In this document: positions 25,962-35,889 of the stretch, in pieces
Layout of the letters: every line of letters begins with the position of its first letter
Position numbering within the stretch: the stretch's first letter is position 1
Assembly (NCBI GenBank): GCA_003283765.1
Contig: QBVY01000001.1
Location: 1 to 64,000 of the forward strand
Direction: 5' to 3'
Source of the DNA: SAR86 cluster bacterium AG-313-N18
GTDB taxonomy: Bacteria; Pseudomonadota; Gammaproteobacteria; Magnimaribacterales; D2472
DNA: 64,000 nt
Notes under the pieces: model-generated
What the model saw: the letters and a program-made list of their open reading frames with translations, nothing else
What the model was told of the DNA's origin: nothing
Databases searched by the model: none
Program-made: the position numbers and the translations under genes

Positions 25962-28661
25962 TTAGTGAGCTTCGTTCCAATTTGCTCCTGTATTTGCATC
26001 CACTATTAAAGGAATGTCTAATTTAACTGCACTTTCCATAAGGCTTGTAATATTTTCAAGGGCCTCCTCTGCAAAACCTTTTTTTACTTCAAAAATTAAC
26101 TCATCATGAACCTGCATAATCATTTTTATATCTGAGTTATTATTTCCAATCCAATGATCAACATCAATCATTGCCTTTTTAATAATGTCTGCTGCAGAAC
26201 CCTGCAATGGAGCGTTTATGGCAGCTCTTTCTGCCGCTTGACGCCTTAGTCCGTTAGAATCATTTATAGCAGATACATGCAGTTTTCTTCCAAGTATGGT
26301 CTCAACAAAAAGATTTTTTTTAGCTAATTCTTTTGTAGAGTCCATATATTTTCTTACACCCGTATATCTCTCAAAGTATGTATCAAGATATGCTTGCGCT
26401 TCATGTCGTGGAATGCCTAGCTGTCTAGTGAGTCCAAAGGCAGACATGCCATAGATTAGTCCAAAATTAATTGCTTTAGCACTTCTGCGATGATCTGGCG
26501 ACACATCTTCGAGTGAGATATTAAAAATTTCTGAAGCAGTGGCTGAATGAACATCTATATTATTATTGAATGCATGAGTTAAATTTTTATCTCCAGATAG
26601 ATGGGCCATAATTCTTAATTCAATCTGCGAGTAATCAGCTGAAATCAATACATTCCCTTTTTCAGCTATAAAAGCCTCTCTTATTTTTCTTCCTTCGGGA
26701 GTTTTGATTGGAATATTCTGAAGATTGGGTTCAGTAGAGGAGAGTCTTCCAGTTGAGGTTACAGCTTGTTGATATGAGGTATGAATCCTTTTTGAGACAG
26801 GATGCTTAATATTAATCAAGCTATCTGTATATGTGGATTTTAATTTTGCTAAGCCTCTATATTCGATAATAATTTTTGGAAGGTCATATTCTTCAGCCAG
26901 TCTTTGAAGAGTGTCTTCATTAGTTGAGGGCTGGCCTTTTGGAGTCTTCTTAAGAACGGGCAAATTTAATTTATTGTAAAGAATCTCAACAAGTTGTTTT
27001 GGAGAGTCCATGTTGAATTCTTCTCCCGCCACTTTAAATGCAGCTTTAGATAGTTCTTCAATCTTAATTGCTAGCTCATTTGAATATTCTGATAGCATTC
27101 GTGCGTCAATCTTTGCTCCATTAGTTTCGACCCTAATTAGGGACTGAAGCATGGGATATTCGATAGATTGAAGAAGGTTAATAAGCTTGGGTTGATCTTT
27201 AAGCATTCCATTGAGGAGATTAAAAAGCCTTAGGGTTACATCAGCATCTTCTGCTGCATAGAATGTTGCAGCTGGAATATCTACCTGAGCAAAGTTAATT
27301 TGCTTTGAGGCAGAGCCTACAACTTCTTCATACTTCATAGGCTCATAATTTAAGTAATATAAAGCCATCCTATCTAGTCCATGTCTCGTACCGGTACTAT
27401 TTAGAACATATGACATCAACATGGTATCTCCTAGGAACTCTTCCACCTTAATACCATGTCTATTGAGCATGGGTAAATCAAATTTAAGATTTTGTCCAAC
27501 CAATTTTTTTTGATTTTTTGTAATGGCGGATCCCAAGATTTTTTGAATTTGAGTAAGCGGTATCTGTTTTGGCATCTCTTCATATGAATGTTTAATGGGT
27601 ATATAACAGCCCTCTCCTTCATTGCATGCCAACGATATCCCTATAAGATCTGCAGTCATTGTGTCCAAAGAAGAAGTTTCAGTATCAATAGCAAAGACAC
27701 TGCTCTTATCAATTTTTTTAGCCCATGCTTTTAAATCATTTTCTGTTAAAAGAGCTTGATACTCTTTTTTTGATTTTGGGGCTTCAGGAGCTTCGCTGCC
27801 TGAGCTTCGAGATGAGTTTATCCATGTTTTAAATTCTAGGGATGCGAATAATTTATTTAACTCCTCTTGATTCTCCTCAGCCATAAGCAGATCTTCAAGA
27901 GAAACTTTTAAATCAACGTCTTTTTTTAAAGTAACAAGTTCAATGTTTCTATCTAAATCTGGAATAGAGTCTCTGAAGTTCTGCCCTACAACTCCAGTAA
28001 GTGAATCTGCATTATCAATAATTCCCTGAAGAGTCTTGAATTCACCAAGCCACTTAACAGCAGTTTTGGGCCCTACTTTTGGTACACCTGGAATATTGTC
28101 AGAAGTATCTCCAACAATCGCTAGATAATCAATTATCTGATTTGGATGAACGCCAAACTTTTCTTCAACTCCCACAACATCATAAATTTGATTATTCATG
28201 GTATTCATCATCTTTACTAGTGGGTCCTCAACCAGTTGCATGAGGTCTTTGTCCAAAGAAGATATAACTATAGGCATTCCTTGCTGTGAACCCATCACAG
28301 CCAAAGTGGCGATAACATCATCGGCTTCTACTTTTGGGATTTCAATAACTGGCATTCCCATTGCATTACATATTTCCTTTAATGGAGAAAGCTGCTCTCT
28401 TAAATCCTCAGGCATTGGGGGGCGATTAGCTTTATAGTCTTTATAAATATCATGACGAAAATTTTTGCCCTTAGCATCAAAGATTGAAAGGTAATATGAA
28501 TCAGGGTTTTCCTTGCGTAAGTTGCGTAACATATTTGTAACCCCTTTAACTGCGCCTGTTGGAAGGCCTGTTGAGGTTGTTAGAGGTGGCATTGCATGAA
28601 AAGCTCTATACAAGTAAGAGGAGCCATCTATTAAAAAAATTTTTTTTGCAGGTGTATTCAT
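25962..28661 (-). CDS. polA: DNA polymerase I
   Basis: Three-domain repair and Okazaki-processing polymerase of 899 residues. The 5'-nuclease domain starts IFLIDGSSYLYRAFHAMPPL. The 3'-5' exonuclease looks intact, with FAIDTETSSLDTMTADLIG (Exo I) and VGQNLKFDLPML. Polymerase motif A is SADYSQIELRIMAHLSGD, motif B RRSAKAINFGLIYGMSAFG, and motif C MQVHDELIFEV. Four bases separate its stop from the convergent Coq4-like gene. It diverges from dsbB over 82 bases. Confidence 0.98.
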   Translation of the reverse strand: MNTPAKKIFLIDGSSYLYRAFHAMPPLTTSTGLPTGAVKGVTNMLRNLRKENPDSYYLSIFDAKGKNFRHDIYKDYKANRPPMPEDLREQLSPLKEICNAMGMPVIEIPKVEADDVIATLAVMGSQQGMPIVISSLDKDLMQLVEDPLVKMMNTMNNQIYDVVGVEEKFGVHPNQIIDYLAIVGDTSDNIPGVPKVGPKTAVKWLGEFKTLQGIIDNADSLTGVVGQNFRDSIPDLDRNIELVTLKKDVDLKVSLEDLLMAEENQEELNKLFASLEFKTWINSSRSSGSEAPEAPKSKKEYQALLTENDLKAWAKKIDKSSVFAIDTETSSLDTMTADLIGISLACNEGEGCYIPIKHSYEEMPKQIPLTQIQKILGSAITKNQKKLVGQNLKFDLPMLNRHGIKVEEFLGDTMLMSYVLNSTGTRHGLDRMALYYLNYEPMKYEEVVGSASKQINFAQVDIPAATFYAAEDADVTLRLFNLLNGMLKDQPKLINLLQSIEYPMLQSLIRVETNGAKIDARMLSEYSNELAIKIEELSKAAFKVAGEEFNMDSPKQLVEILYNKLNLPVLKKTPKGQPSTNEDTLQRLAEEYDLPKIIIEYRGLAKLKSTYTDSLINIKHPVSKRIHTSYQQAVTSTGRLSSTEPNLQNIPIKTPEGRKIREAFIAEKGNVLISADYSQIELRIMAHLSGDKNLTHAFNNNIDVHSATASEIFNISLEDVSPDHRRSAKAINFGLIYGMSAFGLTRQLGIPRHEAQAYLDTYFERYTGVRKYMDSTKELAKKNLFVETILGRKLHVSAINDSNGLRRQAAERAAINAPLQGSAADIIKKAMIDVDHWIGNNNSDIKMIMQVHDELIFEVKKGFAEEALENITSLMESAVKLDIPLIVDANTGANWNEAH

Positions 28662-28743
28662 AAAAATTTATTATGTCATTAGGTTTTTATATAAGCCATG
28701 GATAATATAAGATCATCATGCATTTAATGCTGCTTAAAAAAAT

Positions 28744-29247
28744 ATGAATATTCTAAGAAAAATTCTACTAGCGCCTCCATTAGTTAACTGCGGACTGGGT
28801 ATAGGTTTAATAGTAGGGGCTTATATTTTTGAAGTTTTTGGCTATTACGACCCATGCCCCCTATGCATCCTTCAGCGTTGGTCTTTTGGATTAATTGCAT
28901 TATGTGGAGCTCTATTAATAATTCCAGGATTATATTTAGCAATCAGAAAAGCTCTTCTGCTTTTGGCTGGTTTATTTTCAATGGGTGGCGGAGTGATTGC
29001 TGGTAGACAAATATACTTACAAAATCTTCCCAGTGATCAAGTTCCAACGTGCGCTCCCCCAATGGATTTTTTAATGGATACTCTTCCAATTTTTGAGGTG
29101 ATACAGACTATCCTTCTTGGAGATGGTAATTGCGCTGAATATGAATGGAGATTTATTTTTAATTTTGCAGAGTGGGCATTAATATTCTTTATCTTCTTGT
29201 TGTGCTACAACCTTTACTTTTTGTTCAAAAAGTCTACAAAAATCTAA
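28744..29247 (+). CDS. dsbB: disulfide bond formation protein DsbB
   Basis: Inner-membrane oxidase that re-oxidises DsbA and passes electrons to ubiquinone. About four membrane helices are visible in 167 residues. The first active-site pair is PCPLCILQRW (CPLC) in the first periplasmic loop; the second pair is formed by VPTCAPPMD and GNCAEYEW in the second loop. Its partner dsbA is 4.6 kb away. It diverges from polA. Confidence 0.94.
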   Translation: MNILRKILLAPPLVNCGLGIGLIVGAYIFEVFGYYDPCPLCILQRWSFGLIALCGALLIIPGLYLAIRKALLLLAGLFSMGGGVIAGRQIYLQNLPSDQVPTCAPPMDFLMDTLPIFEVIQTILLGDGNCAEYEWRFIFNFAEWALIFFIFLLCYNLYFLFKKSTKI

Positions 29248-29311
29248 ATCTGTAGTATTGCTACATACAAAAATGCTATTTAAGGCTTTAAAGCATATAT
29301 TTATAGGTTTG

Positions 29312-29340
29312 TTGACAATAATTACTAAATATTTTCAAAT
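29312..29340 (+). promoter_or_regulatory. candidate sigma-70 promoter for pckA
   Basis: A perfect TTGACA (29312-29317) is followed after 17 bases by TCAAAT (29335-29340; two mismatches to TATAAT). It lies 77 bases before the pckA start in a 170-base gap. The rest of the gap shows no other feature I can name; a short direct repeat of TGTAGAAT occurs at about 29380-29398. Confidence 0.45.
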
Positions 29341-29417
29341 CCACTACATCAAATTCTTAAATTATACTTCTCTCAGAGATGTAGAATATTGTAGAATCTT
29401 AAAAGTGATAAATTTTT

Positions 29418-30959
29418 ATGGAAAGTAATGCATTGACTGAAACATTTGAACTAAATACCGAAGATCTGATCAACGCTGCAATTGAAAATGGTGAGGGCAC
29501 TATTGCGAGCAATGGAGCGCTTTCATTGGTGACCGGAGCTCGAACTGGACGAAGTCCAAATGACAGATTTATTGTTAAAGAAGATAGCACCTCTCATCTG
29601 ATAGATTGGGGTGAAATTAATAGACCTTTTGATGCTGAAAAATTCTCACTTCTCTGGGATAAAGTTGATGCCTATCTTGCAGAAAAAAATCGCTACCTGT
29701 CGAAAGTTCATGTGGGTGCTCATGAAGATCATTACATCCCCGTAAATGTTACCGCTGAGAGCGCTTCTCACAGCATGTTCTCACAATTAATTTTTATCAG
29801 TCCTGACGAATTCAACCCTCAAGCAAAGAAAGAGTGGCAAATAATGAGTGCCTTAAACTATGAATGCTCTCCAGAGGAAGATGGAACAAATTCAGAGGGA
29901 TGCGTCATTATTAACTTTGCAGCTAGAAAAGTTCTACTTGCTGGAATGAAATATGCTGGCGAGATGAAAAAATCTATGTTTTCTGTTCAAAATTTTCTAA
30001 TGCCAGAAAAAGATGTATTACCAATGCACTGCTCATCTAACGTAAATAAAGACGGGAACGTATCGCTATTTTTTGGACTTTCAGGAACTGGAAAAACCAC
30101 GCTCTCTGCTGATCCAACTTGCTCGCTCATTGGAGATGATGAGCATGGCTGGGGAGTGGGCACTGTATTTAACTTTGAAGGTGGTTGCTATGCAAAAACT
30201 ATTGATCTCTCCGAAAAAAATGAGCCTGTTATTTGGAAGGCAATTAAACATGGCAGCATAATTGAGAATGTTTTCTTAGATGAAAGCGGCACTCCTGATT
30301 ACACTAATACCTCATTATCTGAGAATGGGCGCTGTTGTTATCCCCGATCACACATTGATGACGCAATTGAATCAAACTCTGCGGGTGAACCAGAAACGGT
30401 AATATTTTTAACCTGTGATTTAACAGGTGTAATTCCTCCAGTTTCTATTCTTTCAAAAGAAGCTGCAGCCTATCATTTTCTGAGTGGGTATACCGCAAAA
30501 GTTGGATCAACGGAGGTTGGATCAACTGAATCAATTGGTACTACGTTTTCAACCTGTTTTGGGGCACCATTTTTTCCAAGGCCGGCCGGAGTCTATGCTG
30601 ATCTCCTGATGAAAAGAATTGAGGCTTTTAATTCTAAGGTTTTCCTAGTCAATACTGGTTGGACCGGTGGGCCGCATGGAATTGGTTCAAGGTTTGATAT
30701 TCCAACAACAAGAAGAATAGTAAATGCTATTCAAAATGGTGAATTAAGTGATGTAGAAACCACTCATATAGATGGTCTAAATTTGGAAGTTCCTGTAGCA
30801 GTAGATGGCGTTGATTCAAAAGTATTAAATCCAAAAGAAACATGGTCAGACGAAGGCCAATACGATGAATATCTTAAGGATCTAATAGGGCAATTCCAAG
30901 AAAACTTTAAAAAATTCTCAGTAAGTGAAGCAATAGTTGCAGCGGGCCCATCAATTTAG
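29418..30959 (+). CDS. pckA: phosphoenolpyruvate carboxykinase (ATP)
   Basis: Converts oxaloacetate to phosphoenolpyruvate, the first step of gluconeogenesis. Signatures: [19 protein letters not shown] near residue 35, [20 protein letters not shown], the phosphate-binding loop [21 protein letters not shown] and the C-terminal [15 protein letters not shown]. Length 513. Together with class I aldolase, pgk and tkt in this window it supports growth on non-sugar carbon. gshA follows after 9 bases. Confidence 0.97.
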   Translation: MESNALTETFELNTEDLINAAIENGEGTIASNGALSLVTGARTGRSPNDRFIVKEDSTSHLIDWGEINRPFDAEKFSLLWDKVDAYLAEKNRYLSKVHVGAHEDHYIPVNVTAESASHSMFSQLIFISPDEFNPQAKKEWQIMSALNYECSPEEDGTNSEGCVIINFAARKVLLAGMKYAGEMKKSMFSVQNFLMPEKDVLPMHCSSNVNKDGNVSLFFGLSGTGKTTLSADPTCSLIGDDEHGWGVGTVFNFEGGCYAKTIDLSEKNEPVIWKAIKHGSIIENVFLDESGTPDYTNTSLSENGRCCYPRSHIDDAIESNSAGEPETVIFLTCDLTGVIPPVSILSKEAAAYHFLSGYTAKVGSTEVGSTESIGTTFSTCFGAPFFPRPAGVYADLLMKRIEAFNSKVFLVNTGWTGGPHGIGSRFDIPTTRRIVNAIQNGELSDVETTHIDGLNLEVPVAVDGVDSKVLNPKETWSDEGQYDEYLKDLIGQFQENFKKFSVSEAIVAAGPSI

Positions 30960-30968
30960 CCCAAACTT

Positions 30969-32501
30969 ATGACTGCAGATGCGTTTAAACGCTCTTTAAA
31001 ACATCATCAAGATAGAGGCTTTTTTAAAAATCTCAAAATTTTACGCGGTATTGAAAGAGAATCTTTGCGCGTTACTCAAGAAGGAAAGATCTCTCAAAGC
31101 AATCACCCCAAGAGCCTAGGCTCCCCTCTAACAAGCGAAGACATTACAACTGACTTTGCAGAAGCGCTGGTGGAACTTGTCACTCCTACTTTTGAATCTG
31201 CAGAAGAGCTTTTTGAACATCTTAGTCTTTTGCATAAATTTCTTTACAGTGAAATGGAAGAAGAAATATTATGGAATTTCTCCATGCCGTGTGCATTTCA
31301 GAACGAGAAAGAAATAAAAATTGCTGAATATGGTGACACCAACAGCGGAATGTTGAAACATATATACAGAAAAGGTTTGAGATTGAGGTATGGATCTATC
31401 ATGCAATGCGTATCCGGGATTCACTTTAACTTTTCTTTATCAGTTGATTCTTGGGACACATTAACTAACGTCGCTGATCAAAGCTTTGTAAACCAAAAGT
31501 ACCTTGGAGCAATTAGAAACATTAAAAGAAATTTTTGGTTTTTATTGGAGCGCCTTGGCGCCTCACCTATTGCTCATGAGTCTTACTTGCTAAATAGAGA
31601 ACATTCTCTAACAAAGCATGGAAGCAATGATCTATTTTTACCATGCGCAACATCTTTAAGAATGAGTGATGTTGGCTATCAAAGTAGTATGCAGAATGCC
31701 CTAAAAATCAACTATAACAATTTAGATGAATTTATAGATGCAATAATCAAAGGAATTAACACTCCAGTAAAGAATTTTGAAGAAATAGGGTTGCTTGATG
31801 AGCTGGGTGTTCCGCAACAAATATCGACTGGGATTTTACAAATTGAGAACGAGTTATATGACACAGTTAGGCCAAAAAGATCTGGCCCAAGTGGTTCTCG
31901 CCCAGCAACCCTTCTAAAAAATGAAGGAATAGAATATTTAGAATTGAGAGGAATCGATATTAACCCTTTTATACCGGAAGGTATTGATGAGAATAAAATT
32001 AAACTTTTAGATATTTTTATAATGCATTCCCTAATTTCTGAAAGCCCTCAAGTTTCTGATGAAGAGATTGAAGAGATAAGAGCCAATCAAAAAACCATGG
32101 TTGAAAATGGAAGATCGGAAAATGTCAATTTAGAACAAAATGGAATCTCCACTCCCTTAAAAGAATTAAAAAAGATCTTTTATGATCAACTAGAACAGGT
32201 TGCAACTGCAATGGATGAATATTGTCCAGGATATTCAAATGCTTTAAGTGCTGAAATGAGTGAAAATTTGCTACCTAGCGAAAAGATTATGAATGAGATG
32301 AATGCTCAAAATTTATCATTTCAAGAATATGGTTTAGCCCAGAGCAAGAAAATTGCTGCGAAGCAACAATCACATGCTGGCGATGATTTTTCAAAGTTTA
32401 CTCTCAATGCTAAAAAATCATTAAAAGATTTCAAAAATCTTAAAAAAAATGCGGGCATGGACATTAATAAATATGTAGAATTGTATAATTCAAAAATTTA
32501 G
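30969..32501 (+). CDS. gshA: glutamate-cysteine ligase (proteobacterial type)
   Basis: First enzyme of glutathione synthesis. The N-terminus has the family run LRGIERESLRVTQEGKISQS; other marks are ITTDFAEALVELVTPTFES, HIYRKGLRLRYGSIMQCVSG and RPKRSGPSGSRPATLLKNEG, followed by YLELRGIDINPF. Length 510 is typical of the E. coli-type enzyme. It stands 9 bases after pckA and 8 bases before the medium-chain reductase gene, so the three may be co-expressed. Confidence 0.96.
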   Translation: MTADAFKRSLKHHQDRGFFKNLKILRGIERESLRVTQEGKISQSNHPKSLGSPLTSEDITTDFAEALVELVTPTFESAEELFEHLSLLHKFLYSEMEEEILWNFSMPCAFQNEKEIKIAEYGDTNSGMLKHIYRKGLRLRYGSIMQCVSGIHFNFSLSVDSWDTLTNVADQSFVNQKYLGAIRNIKRNFWFLLERLGASPIAHESYLLNREHSLTKHGSNDLFLPCATSLRMSDVGYQSSMQNALKINYNNLDEFIDAIIKGINTPVKNFEEIGLLDELGVPQQISTGILQIENELYDTVRPKRSGPSGSRPATLLKNEGIEYLELRGIDINPFIPEGIDENKIKLLDIFIMHSLISESPQVSDEEIEEIRANQKTMVENGRSENVNLEQNGISTPLKELKKIFYDQLEQVATAMDEYCPGYSNALSAEMSENLLPSEKIMNEMNAQNLSFQEYGLAQSKKIAAKQQSHAGDDFSKFTLNAKKSLKDFKNLKKNAGMDINKYVELYNSKI

Positions 32502-32509
32502 GAAATACA

Positions 32510-33508
32510 ATGAAAGCTTTGCAGTGTGTAGAATTAGCCGGCCCTGAAAAACTGATAGTGTCTGACATAGAAGATCCAAAACCAGGCAATGGTGAAGTTT
32601 TAATAGAAATCAAAGCCGCTAGCGTTAATTTTCCGGATGTCTTGATGATTCAAGGCCTTTATCAAGTCCAGCCACCAATGCCATTTATTCCAGGAGCTGA
32701 ATGTTCTGGGGTAATAGCTGAGATTGGTGAAGGCGTCGATTCCTGCAATATAGGCGATCATGTATTTGTTATGGCAGGAAATGGATGCTTTGCTGAAAAA
32801 ATTGTGGTTGAAGCCGCCAGAGTGGTTTTAATACCAAAGGAAATGGATTTCCCTGTTGCTGCAGCTCTTCCAATGACTTATGGAACTTCTTTATATGCAT
32901 TAAAACAGAGAGCGGACCTCAAGCCTGGAGAAACATTACTGGTTTTAGGGGCTGCTGGAGGAGTTGGGCTAAGTGCTGTAGAGCTTGGAAAAGCAATGGG
33001 TGCAAGGGTTATTGCAGCAGCATCATCTGAAGAAAAAATTAAAATATGTTTAGAACATGGGGCTGATGAAGCATTCGTCTACCCCTCGGGCAATCTTGAT
33101 CGAGATCAGCAAAAAGAACTTTCCAATAAAATCAAAGAGCTCACTGGAGGTCAAGGAGCTAATGTTATTTATGATCCAGTTGGAGGATCTTTTAGTGAGC
33201 CAGCCTTAAGATCAATTGCATGGGAAGGAAGATTTCTTGTTATTGGATTTGCAGCTGGAGAAATACCAAAGCTGCCTCTTAATCTAGCTCTTCTTAAAGG
33301 CTGTCAAATAGTTGGGGTTTTTTGGGGTGCATGGACATTGATGTTTTCGGATGAAAATGAAAAAAATTTTCAAGAGCTTTTTGAGCTTCATTCTGCAGGC
33401 AAAATTAACCCTGAAATTTCAGATAGGTTTTCACTTGAGGAATCAGCAGCAGCCATTGCTCATTTAAAAGATAGAAAAGCTAAGGGAAAGGTGATTATTG
33501 ATGTATAA
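32510..33508 (+). CDS. zinc-independent medium-chain reductase, quinone oxidoreductase family
   Basis: NADPH-dependent quinone oxidoreductase-like enzyme of 332 residues. It begins ALQCVELAGPEKLIVSDIED, has the family run PFIPGAECSGVIAEIGEGVD, and binds the cofactor through LLVLGAAGGVGLSAVELGKA. The cysteine and histidine ligands of zinc alcohol dehydrogenases are absent. NDMA-type and enoyl reductases share this fold, so the substrate is not decided. Being next to gshA hints at a redox-stress role, which is inference. It overlaps the phosphatase gene by 11 bases. Confidence 0.88.
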   Translation: MKALQCVELAGPEKLIVSDIEDPKPGNGEVLIEIKAASVNFPDVLMIQGLYQVQPPMPFIPGAECSGVIAEIGEGVDSCNIGDHVFVMAGNGCFAEKIVVEAARVVLIPKEMDFPVAAALPMTYGTSLYALKQRADLKPGETLLVLGAAGGVGLSAVELGKAMGARVIAAASSEEKIKICLEHGADEAFVYPSGNLDRDQQKELSNKIKELTGGQGANVIYDPVGGSFSEPALRSIAWEGRFLVIGFAAGEIPKLPLNLALLKGCQIVGVFWGAWTLMFSDENEKNFQELFELHSAGKINPEISDRFSLEESAAAIAHLKDRKAKGKVIIDV

Positions 33509-34376
33509 GCAAGCAGGAATTATTTTTCTTTGCTTGGCGATTACACAATGTTCAGAAACAATAGATTTAATGGATAGACCTCTTCATAAAAATAATCCCT
33601 CTTTTCAAAATGAAGAGCACAGACTCCTGCCAATGGATGGTTCCCATAATACAAGAGAGCTTGGTGGTTATGAAACTACTGATGGTAAGTCCGTGAAATG
33701 GGGTATGCTATATCGCTCAGATAAACTAAGTGATATCTCTAAAACTGATCAAGAGTACCTTCACAGTCTTGGTATTAAAAAAATTGTTGATTTCAGGTCA
33801 AAAGAAGAGAAAGCTGAAGATCCAGATATTATTCCGGAGGGAATAAACTACATCGAAATGCCGATTAGTGTTGATGGAGCCATGAGATCAAAAATAGAGG
33901 CAGTATTAAAAGGTGAAACCGATAAAGAGGTTAAAAGCTTTTTAATAGATGCAAATAGGGAATTTGTAACAAGCTATACGGATGTATATGAAAATTTTCT
34001 AAGGAGTCTAATAGATGAAGATGCCCCAACCTTATTTCACTGTACTGCTGGTAAGGATAGAGCCGGTTTTGCCGCAGCAATTACACTTATTGCTTTGGGA
34101 GTATCCAGAGAGAATGTAATTGAAGACTATATGAAGACTAATGCTTTTACTGAAAATAGAATTGAAGAAATTTTAGATCAAATAGAATTAATGAGCTTAT
34201 ATCAGACCGATGCTGAGATTTTGCGGCCTCTGATAGGAGTTGAGCGTATCTACATTGAAACGGCTTTTAAAACAGCTGAAGAAAAATATGGAAGTTTAGA
34301 AAATTTTATAAAAGATGGTTTGAATATTTCTGATGAAGATATTCAAAAGCTAAGAAATAAATTTCTAGAAAGCTAA
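33498..34376 (+). CDS. tyrosine-protein phosphatase family protein, probably exported
   Basis: Cysteine-based phosphatase of the Y_phosphatase3 type. It has the family opening NTRELGGYETTDGKSVKWGM then LYRSDKLSDI. The catalytic P-loop is HCTAGKDRAGF with Cys182 and Arg188. The N-terminus is hydrophobic and ends in a cysteine (IIFLCLAITQCSET), consistent with a secreted or lipid-anchored protein, although the residue before Cys (Gln) is poor for a lipobox. The substrate is unknown; some relatives act on phosphoinositides or triphosphates. It overlaps the reductase gene by 11 bases and shares stop-codon bases with the convergent SCO gene. Confidence 0.82.
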   Translation: MMYKQAGIIFLCLAITQCSETIDLMDRPLHKNNPSFQNEEHRLLPMDGSHNTRELGGYETTDGKSVKWGMLYRSDKLSDISKTDQEYLHSLGIKKIVDFRSKEEKAEDPDIIPEGINYIEMPISVDGAMRSKIEAVLKGETDKEVKSFLIDANREFVTSYTDVYENFLRSLIDEDAPTLFHCTAGKDRAGFAAAITLIALGVSRENVIEDYMKTNAFTENRIEEILDQIELMSLYQTDAEILRPLIGVERIYIETAFKTAEEKYGSLENFIKDGLNISDEDIQKLRNKFLES

Positions 34377-35023
34377 CGAGGCGTAACAACCGACTGATAA
34401 GTTAGAAGAAACTTCTCCTCATCAAACGGGGGTCTAAAGAACCCAATATATTGCGCATCAGGGTTAATAAGCAAAATATTATTTGAATGATTTTCTAGGT
34501 GATCCATATGGTTGGAGCTCATATTCTTTGGGGGCTCAACCACCATCACATTCAATTGTGTCGCCATACTTAAAAGCATTGGCCTGTCTCCCCGAGCTCC
34601 AATAAATGAGTTATTAAATGCCTTGGCATATTGATCTACATCATTAGGGGTATCATTTTCAGGGTCTATGGTTACAAGAAGGGCTTGTTTATCGTTCATA
34701 TTAAAGCCTTTAGACCCCAGTGTTGAATAAAGTGCTTTAATTAAAGACATAGCAACAGGACACTCTGCAGGGCACCGAGTATAACCAAAGTATATTAAAG
34801 TCCATTTTCCTCTAAAAATATCTTTATCGATCGTTTCATCATTAGATGTCAGGATTTGAAAATTAGAGAATTCCTTTGGGTTAGGAAATTGATAATATCC
34901 ATTTACTAATAGCTCCGGTGCAGATAAATATCTTGGAGTGGTCAATTTATTAATGAACAAAGACAAAACTGCGATCATGAACAAAATAATTAACACTAAT
35001 GAAATTTTAATATTCTTGCTCAT
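34373..35023 (-). CDS. SCO1/SenC family copper chaperone
   Basis: Membrane-tethered thioredoxin-fold protein that delivers copper to the CuA site of cytochrome oxidase subunit II. One N-terminal membrane helix precedes the domain. The copper site CxxxC is YFGYTRCPAECPVAM (Cys84, Cys88), with a partner His in the HMDHLENHSNN region or close by. Length 216. It is the last gene of the oxidase cluster, as PA0114 is in Pseudomonas. Confidence 0.93.
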   Translation of the reverse strand: MSKNIKISLVLIILFMIAVLSLFINKLTTPRYLSAPELLVNGYYQFPNPKEFSNFQILTSNDETIDKDIFRGKWTLIYFGYTRCPAECPVAMSLIKALYSTLGSKGFNMNDKQALLVTIDPENDTPNDVDQYAKAFNNSFIGARGDRPMLLSMATQLNVMVVEPPKNMSSNHMDHLENHSNNILLINPDAQYIGFFRPPFDEEKFLLTYQSVVTPR

Positions 35024-35025
35024 AT

Positions 35026-35889
35026 TTAAATTATGAAGTGATCAATGAGTAAAGCAGCAAAGATAAGAAAAATATAATAAATGGAGTAAACAAAAGTGGG
35101 AAAGGCGGAGACATTATCTTCTTCAAAGTACAGGCGAACTGCATAGTATAAAAAAATAACGCCTAAAATTAATGCTGATATGAAATAAAGAATTCCTGAC
35201 ATCATAACTACGAAGGGCAGCAAACTGACTAAAATTAAAATAATCGTATAAAGAATAATTTGCAGTTTTGTAAATTGGACTCCATGGGTCACTGGAAGCA
35301 TTGGAATGTTTTCTTTTGCATAATCATCTTTTCTGTGGATTGCAAGAGCCCAAAAGTGTGGCGGAGTCCAAGCAAAAATAATTAATACCAACAAAAGAGA
35401 ATTTGGATCAATAGAATTTGTAACTGCTGTCCATCCTAATAGTGGAGGGGCTGCACCCGCGAGACCCCCGATGACTATATTTTGTGGTGTTGCTCTCTTT
35501 AAATAAACTGTATAGACAAATGCATATCCTATTAAAGATGCCAGCGTAAGCAATGCGGTTAGTGTATTTACATAAATCACTAAAATGGCCGCACCAAGTG
35601 AGCCTAAGATAAATGCAAAAATTGAAGCATTGACAGGGCTGACTTCCCCCTGAGGAATAGGCCTATTCTCTGTCCTATTCATATTAGCATCTGTCTTTCT
35701 ATCTATAATTTGATTGATTGCCGCTGCTGAAGATGCGCACAAGGCAATACCAAGCATTGCAAATGCTATTAATGATAATGGAGCCAAGGTTTTGCTAGCC
35801 AGCAATGATCCAACCAGGGCGGTGATTAGCATCATTAGAACTACATTGGGTTTACATAGTTCATAATAGTTTTTGATCGTGTTATTCAT
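35026..35889 (-). CDS. cyoE: protoheme IX farnesyltransferase (heme O synthase)
   Basis: UbiA-family prenyltransferase that converts heme B to heme O, the first step to heme A; also called CtaB. The conserved aspartate-rich motif is INQIIDRKTDANMNRTENRP, and the second polar region is HFWALAIHRKDDYAKENIPM. About seven to nine membrane helices fill 287 residues. It overlaps ctaA by 8 bases, matching their consecutive reactions. Confidence 0.96.
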   Translation of the reverse strand: MNNTIKNYYELCKPNVVLMMLITALVGSLLASKTLAPLSLIAFAMLGIALCASSAAAINQIIDRKTDANMNRTENRPIPQGEVSPVNASIFAFILGSLGAAILVIYVNTLTALLTLASLIGYAFVYTVYLKRATPQNIVIGGLAGAAPPLLGWTAVTNSIDPNSLLLVLIIFAWTPPHFWALAIHRKDDYAKENIPMLPVTHGVQFTKLQIILYTIILILVSLLPFVVMMSGILYFISALILGVIFLYYAVRLYFEEDNVSAFPTFVYSIYYIFLIFAALLIDHFII

